Origin: Candidatus Omnitrophota bacterium | GTDB lineage: Bacteria > Omnitrophota > Gorgyraeia > Gygaellales > Profunditerraquicolaceae | Assembly (NCBI GenBank): GCA_016931435.1 | Contig: JAFGET010000177.1 | Span: forward strand, 1 to 17,691 | DNA length: 17,691 bases | Direction of reading: 5' to 3' | In this document: piece after piece, positions 14,718-17,691 of the stretch | Position numbering within the stretch: the stretch's first letter is position 1 | How the letters are laid out: each line of letters starts with the position of its first letter | Program-made: the position numbers and the translations under genes | Notes under the pieces: model-generated | Seen by the model: only the letters and a program-made list of their open reading frames with translations | Told to the model about the DNA's origin: nothing | The model's database searches: none

Positions 14718-15689
14718 ATGCCAAAAGATAAGAAAAAAGTGATAATATTCGGATTAGGCTCTATCGGTAGCAGGCACTTGGGCTTATTAAGGCAGTATTT
14801 TGATTTCCAGATCTATGCTTATCGCAGCAAAAAGCGTCCGCCAAAGGCATTGGGTCATATCAAGGAGCTTTATGCTTGGGAAGAGGTGGATGAGATCAGG
14901 CCGGATATCGCCTTTATTACTAATCCTACTTTTCTGCATATAGACACTGCCTTAAAATGCGCCAGGAGCGGGATGAAGCTTTTTATAGAAAAACCCATAG
15001 GGCATTCTTCATCGGGATTTGGTTCATTATTAAAAGAGGTACGCCGTAAAAAACTGGTTACTTATGTCGCTTATAATTTAAGGTTCCATCCGGTTATCCG
15101 CTGGCTTAAGGATTATCTGGGCTCATCGCAGATATACCATGCCTCGGTATATAATTCTTCTGATATCAGGGCCTGGCGTCCGGGGAAAGATCACCGTTCT
15201 TCTTATTCGGGGAAGAAAAGTGAAGGCGGTGGCGTTATCCTTGACCTGTCACATGAATTTGACTACATCGGTTATTTGTTCGCAGGTATAAGAAGCATAA
15301 AAGGTAGAGCCGCCAGGTTATCCGGCTTTACCACTGATGCCGAAGATTGCCTTGACGCCATTATCGATACACAGGCTGCGCGCGTGAATCTCCATATAAA
15401 TATTTTCAGCAGGAGCCGAGAGAGGTGGATAAGAATAGATTCCTGCAAGGGCAATATATATGCCGATCTGATAAATAGCAGGATAGAGGGGGTTGGGCCT
15501 CGCGGAAGGTTCGCCAAGTCATTTTCAGGCGGAGTGCCTTTGACATATAAGCTCCAGTTGGATTATTTTTTCCGTAATATAAATAACCCGGCGATGATGA
15601 ATAATTTATTTGAGGCAGAGGCGTTATTCAGGAAGTTGATCAAGTTCAGGGGGCAGGAGTATGAAAATTTGCGCAATAATCGCCGCTAG
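14718..15689 (+). CDS. ptmF: PtmF-like Gfo/Idh/MocA oxidoreductase
   Basis: The 323-residue protein has a Rossmann N-terminus (G12-L-G14-S-I-G17) and the E91-K92-P93 motif that defines the Gfo/Idh/MocA family; K92 is the usual catalytic lysine. The family performs NAD(P)-linked oxidation or reduction of sugars. Its place directly before a CMP-legionaminate synthetase and a PtmA-like SDR matches the ptmF-ptmB-ptmA order as I recall it in C. jejuni. PtmF and PtmA have been proposed to help provide the glucosamine phosphate precursor. The gene symbol rests mainly on this synteny. A good ribosome site (AGAGGAG, 14708-14714) precedes the ATG. The last 29 bases overlap the next gene. Confidence 0.82.
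   Translation: MPKDKKKVIIFGLGSIGSRHLGLLRQYFDFQIYAYRSKKRPPKALGHIKELYAWEEVDEIRPDIAFITNPTFLHIDTALKCARSGMKLFIEKPIGHSSSGFGSLLKEVRRKKLVTYVAYNLRFHPVIRWLKDYLGSSQIYHASVYNSSDIRAWRPGKDHRSSYSGKKSEGGGVILDLSHEFDYIGYLFAGIRSIKGRAARLSGFTTDAEDCLDAIIDTQAARVNLHINIFSRSRERWIRIDSCKGNIYADLINSRIEGVGPRGRFAKSFSGGVPLTYKLQLDYFFRNINNPAMMNNLFEAEALFRKLIKFRGQEYENLRNNRR
15655..15659 (+). promoter_or_regulatory. Unusually placed Shine-Dalgarno-like sequence at the legF start
   Basis: AGGAG ends one base before the legF ATG at 15661, too close for normal use. A weaker AGGGGG at 15647-15652 has normal spacing (8 bases). The start is kept because the protein then opens with the conserved CMP-sugar synthetase N-terminus. Confidence 0.45.
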
Positions 15690-16362
15690 GGGCGGTTCTA
15701 AAGGGGTACCCGGCAAGAATATCCGCAGGCTTTTAGGAAAGCCTCTTATTGCCTACAGCATAAAACAGGCCGTAAGTTGCCCTGGGATTGACAAGGTGAT
15801 CGTCACTACTGATTCTTCCGGGATCGCGCGCCTTGCCCGTAAATATGGGGCAGAGACTCCTTTTTTAAGGCCCGCCAGGCTGGCTACTGATAGTTGCGGT
15901 AAATTGGCAGTATTGCAACATGCGGTAATGTTTATGCGCCAGAGGATGGGTTATTTTCCTGATCTAATCGTTGACCTTGATCCTACTTCTCCTTTAAGGA
16001 ATATCGCCGATATCCGCGCCTGCATAAAGCTTGCGCGCAATAATGCATGCGACGCAGTCATTAGCGCGACTCCGGCTAAAAAGAACCCGTATTTTAATAT
16101 GGTGGAGCTTTGTGGCGATAAGACGGTACGCTTATGCAAAAAGTCTGGCCGCAGGCAGAGTCAGCGCCGTCAGGATGCCCCGTCCGTCTATGAAATGAAC
16201 GCTTCTATCTATGTTTACAGGACAGCGTCTCTATTAAAAATGAAGACTCTCTGGGACGGCAAACTGATGATGCACCAGATGCCTCCGGAGCGCTCGGTGG
16301 ATATCGACAGGGAATTGGATTTTAAAGTCGTAGAATATCTGATGAAAGAGGGGGTTAAATGA
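15661..16362 (+). CDS. legF: LegF/PtmB, CMP-legionaminate synthetase (NeuA family)
   Basis: The 233-residue protein is a CMP-acyl-sugar cytidylyltransferase. It begins with the CTP-binding motif ARGGSKGVPGKN (R10 to N20), followed by VTTDSSGIA, LDPTSPLR and YEMNASIYVY elements of the NeuA fold. It couples CTP to the nonulosonic acid made by LegI, giving the CMP-activated sugar and pyrophosphate in the cytoplasm. NeuA, PseF, KdsB and LegF are related. Legionaminate is the substrate implied by the rest of the cluster. The length fits LegF, and there is no C-terminal hydrolase extension as in some NeuA. It overlaps the oxidoreductase gene by 29 bases and the next gene by 4, so it is very likely cotranslated. 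Confidence 0.91.
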   Translation: MKICAIIAARGGSKGVPGKNIRRLLGKPLIAYSIKQAVSCPGIDKVIVTTDSSGIARLARKYGAETPFLRPARLATDSCGKLAVLQHAVMFMRQRMGYFPDLIVDLDPTSPLRNIADIRACIKLARNNACDAVISATPAKKNPYFNMVELCGDKTVRLCKKSGRRQSQRRQDAPSVYEMNASIYVYRTASLLKMKTLWDGKLMMHQMPPERSVDIDRELDFKVVEYLMKEGVK

Positions 16363-17147
16363 ATTACCGGAATATTTTTTCCTTGAAAGGTAAGAAGATC
16401 ATAGTGGCCGGAGGCGCAGGCCAGCTGGGCAGCGAGGTCTGCCTGGCATTATCGTCTCAAGGCGCGCGGGTATACCTTGCCGATTGTGACCGCAAGAAGG
16501 CGCAGCGGGTTTTATCTAAACGGCAATTCCAGGGGAGAGGCATAAGTTATCTTGAATTTGATATAACCAGCGCATCTTCTATCAAAGAAGCATTGTACAA
16601 GGTAACTAAGGCAGGCGGCAGGCTGCATGCATTTATAAATTGCGCATATCCTAGAACTCCTGACTGGGGTTTGAAATTTGAGGATATCCCCGAAAAGTCT
16701 TTACGCAAGAATATGGATACGCATTTAGGGGGATATTTTATTTGTGCGCAGAACGTTTTAGAGTTGATGAAGAAGCAGAAGGAAGGGGTTTTGATCAATC
16801 TTTCTTCGATATACGGTGTCGTTGCTCCCCATTTTGACATCTATAAAGGGACAAAGATCACCATGCCCGCGGCTTATGCTGCGATAAAATCCGGCATCAT
16901 CGCTTTTTCCAGGTATCTTGCGGCTTATTACGGCAGGTATGGCGTGCGCGTGAATGTAATTTGCCCCGGAGGAGTTTTTAATAGGCAGGATAGGAAATTC
17001 GTCGGCGCTTATAAAAAGCAGGTTCCCTTGGGAAGGATGGCCGGGGCCGATGATGTCGCCTCCTGCGTTTCTTTTCTTTGTTCACAGGCTGCTTCCTATA
17101 TTACCGGTCAGGTAATAATGGTAGACGGGGGCTGGAGCATATGGTAG
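16359..17147 (+). CDS. ptmA: PtmA-like short-chain dehydrogenase/reductase
   Basis: The 262-residue protein is a classical SDR: cofactor motif G18-G-A-G21-Q-L-G24, active-site S149/S150 in NLSSIYG, and Y173-x3-K177. An insertion after the serine (containing IYKGTKITMPA) resembles PtmA homologues in nonulosonate loci, and the C-terminal GQVIMVDGGWS is typical of SDRs. PtmA is required for legionaminate-type flagellin glycosylation in Campylobacter and is thought to act with PtmF early in the pathway, but its exact reaction is, as far as I know, not settled. It follows legF with an ATGA overlap and a GAGGGGG site (16348-16354). A general SDR for another sugar is the alternative. Confidence 0.86.
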   Translation: MNYRNIFSLKGKKIIVAGGAGQLGSEVCLALSSQGARVYLADCDRKKAQRVLSKRQFQGRGISYLEFDITSASSIKEALYKVTKAGGRLHAFINCAYPRTPDWGLKFEDIPEKSLRKNMDTHLGGYFICAQNVLELMKKQKEGVLINLSSIYGVVAPHFDIYKGTKITMPAAYAAIKSGIIAFSRYLAAYYGRYGVRVNVICPGGVFNRQDRKFVGAYKKQVPLGRMAGADDVASCVSFLCSQAASYITGQVIMVDGGWSIW

Positions 17148-17691
17148 GCAAGGGTGATTTCGTTATCGTTGATTACGGCCTGGGCAACCTGCGTTCGGTA
17201 GCTAATGCCCTGAATTATCTGGGGTGCAACGTTTTGATTTCCAGGGATATCCGGGATCTGGTTTCTTCCGCAGCTATTGTTCTGCCGGGCGTAGGGGCTT
17301 TTGAAGAGGCGATGAATAATTTAGATGAATTGAAACTTGCGGATATATTGCGCCAGCAGGTCATAGAAGAAAAAAAGCCTTTTCTGGGTATTTGTCTGGG
17401 CATGCAGTTGTTGGCGGAATCTTCCGAGGAGAACGGTTATCATCAGGGGCTCGGCTTTATCCGCGCAAGTGTAAGGAAGATACCGGTAGAAAAACCCCTG
17501 CGCCTGCCGCATATCGGCTGGAACGATATAGAGATCATAAATAGGGATCCTTTGTTCTTACGCCTCGAGGGCGACACTAATTTTTATTTCGTGCATTCTT
17601 ATTTTCTCGATTGCGACGCTTCTTATATTTCTTCTTATTGCCAGTACGGAGCAAGGGTCACCGCGTCGATACAGAAAGATAATATATTCGC
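17141..17691 (+). CDS. hisH: HisH-type glutamine amidotransferase, 3' end outside window
   Basis: The frame opens at ATG 17141, overlapping the ptmA stop by 7 bases with a GGAG at 17134-17137, and runs open to the window edge (183 residues). It starts VIVDYGLGNLRS and carries the nucleophile C85 in GICLGMQ, both typical of HisH, the glutaminase subunit of imidazole glycerol phosphate synthase. The catalytic His/Glu pair near the C-terminus lies beyond the window. HisH releases ammonia from glutamine and channels it to a HisF partner. In surface-glycan loci HisH and HisF homologues serve a WbuX/PseA/PtmG-type enzyme that turns an acetamido into an acetamidino group. No histidine genes lie nearby, so this role is preferred, as inference. 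Confidence 0.9.
   Translation, partial: MVGKGDFVIVDYGLGNLRSVANALNYLGCNVLISRDIRDLVSSAAIVLPGVGAFEEAMNNLDELKLADILRQQVIEEKKPFLGICLGMQLLAESSEENGYHQGLGFIRASVRKIPVEKPLRLPHIGWNDIEIINRDPLFLRLEGDTNFYFVHSYFLDCDASYISSYCQYGARVTASIQKDNIF

Larger units (their letters stand above)
712..17147 (+). other. Single co-directional operon with coupled, overlapping genes
   Basis: All genes lie on the + strand. The largest gap is 15 bases (14703-14717). ATGA-type overlaps occur at 2031, 12147 and 16359; 11-base overlaps at 712, 8378 and 11017; a 29-base overlap at 15661. No hairpin-plus-T-run and no promoter-like spacing is visible in any gap, so one transcript entering from upstream and leaving downstream is likely. 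Confidence 0.8.

Noticed and set aside
17141..17691. Start of a histidine biosynthesis operon
   Set aside because: All neighbours in view are sugar genes, and HisH recurs in nonulosonate loci; the histidine role cannot be fully excluded without downstream sequence.
1..17691. CRISPR arrays, tRNA or rRNA genes, insertion sequences, attachment sites, rho-independent terminators
   Set aside because: No regularly spaced repeats, terminal inverted repeats, transposase motifs or hairpin-plus-T-run were seen in the gaps, which are too short to hold them.

Overview
The window is one uninterrupted, single-strand (+) gene cluster for activated sugars of a cell-surface glycan. It holds nineteen genes. 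The first is cut by the left edge and the last by the right edge. Gaps between genes are at most 15 bases and many neighbours overlap. No stretch over 300 bases lacks a gene, and I see no RNA gene, insertion sequence, CRISPR array, convincing promoter or terminator.

Layout. (1) 1-2034: the C-terminal part of an acetolactate-synthase-like thiamine diphosphate enzyme, then an RfbH/E1-type CDP-hexose 3-dehydrase with its complete iron-sulfur cysteine pattern. Together they suggest a CDP-3,6-dideoxy sugar, possibly carrying a two-carbon branch as in yersiniose. (2) 2031-4523: a membrane-bound family 2 glycosyltransferase and a B12-binding-type radical SAM protein of unknown role. (3) 4527-9382: legB, legC, ptmE, legH and legI, most of the legionaminic acid (bacterial sialic-acid-like nonulosonate) pathway. 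PtmE points to the GDP-sugar version known from Campylobacter. (4) 9397-12848: an inserted cassette of methyltransferase, SDR epimerase/dehydratase, PLP aminotransferase and WbqC-family protein. (5) 12856-17147: legG (hydrolysing 2-epimerase), a PIG-L deacetylase, then a Gfo/Idh oxidoreductase, the CMP-legionaminate synthetase and an SDR in the order ptmF-ptmB-ptmA, as I recall it from C. jejuni. (6) 17141-end: HisH, the glutaminase subunit that supplies ammonia. Here it probably serves amidination of the nonulosonate rather than histidine synthesis.

How the genes fit together. PtmF and PtmA are thought to supply a glucosamine phosphate. PtmE makes GDP-glucosamine. After N-acetylation and a mutase step not seen here, LegB, LegC, LegH and LegG produce 2,4-diacetamido-2,4,6-trideoxymannose. 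LegI condenses it with phosphoenolpyruvate and LegF activates the product with CTP. The methyltransferase, deacetylase, inserted cassette and HisH are candidates for decorating this sugar (for example acetamidino or N-methylacetimidoyl groups) or for making a second sugar.

Organism. Base composition looks mid-40s percent GC, with many AGG, AAG and ATA codons. The surface-glycan chemistry fits an uncultivated, probably Gram-negative bacterium. Candidate Omnitrophota or a similar groundwater lineage is a guess from style only and cannot be established from this window.
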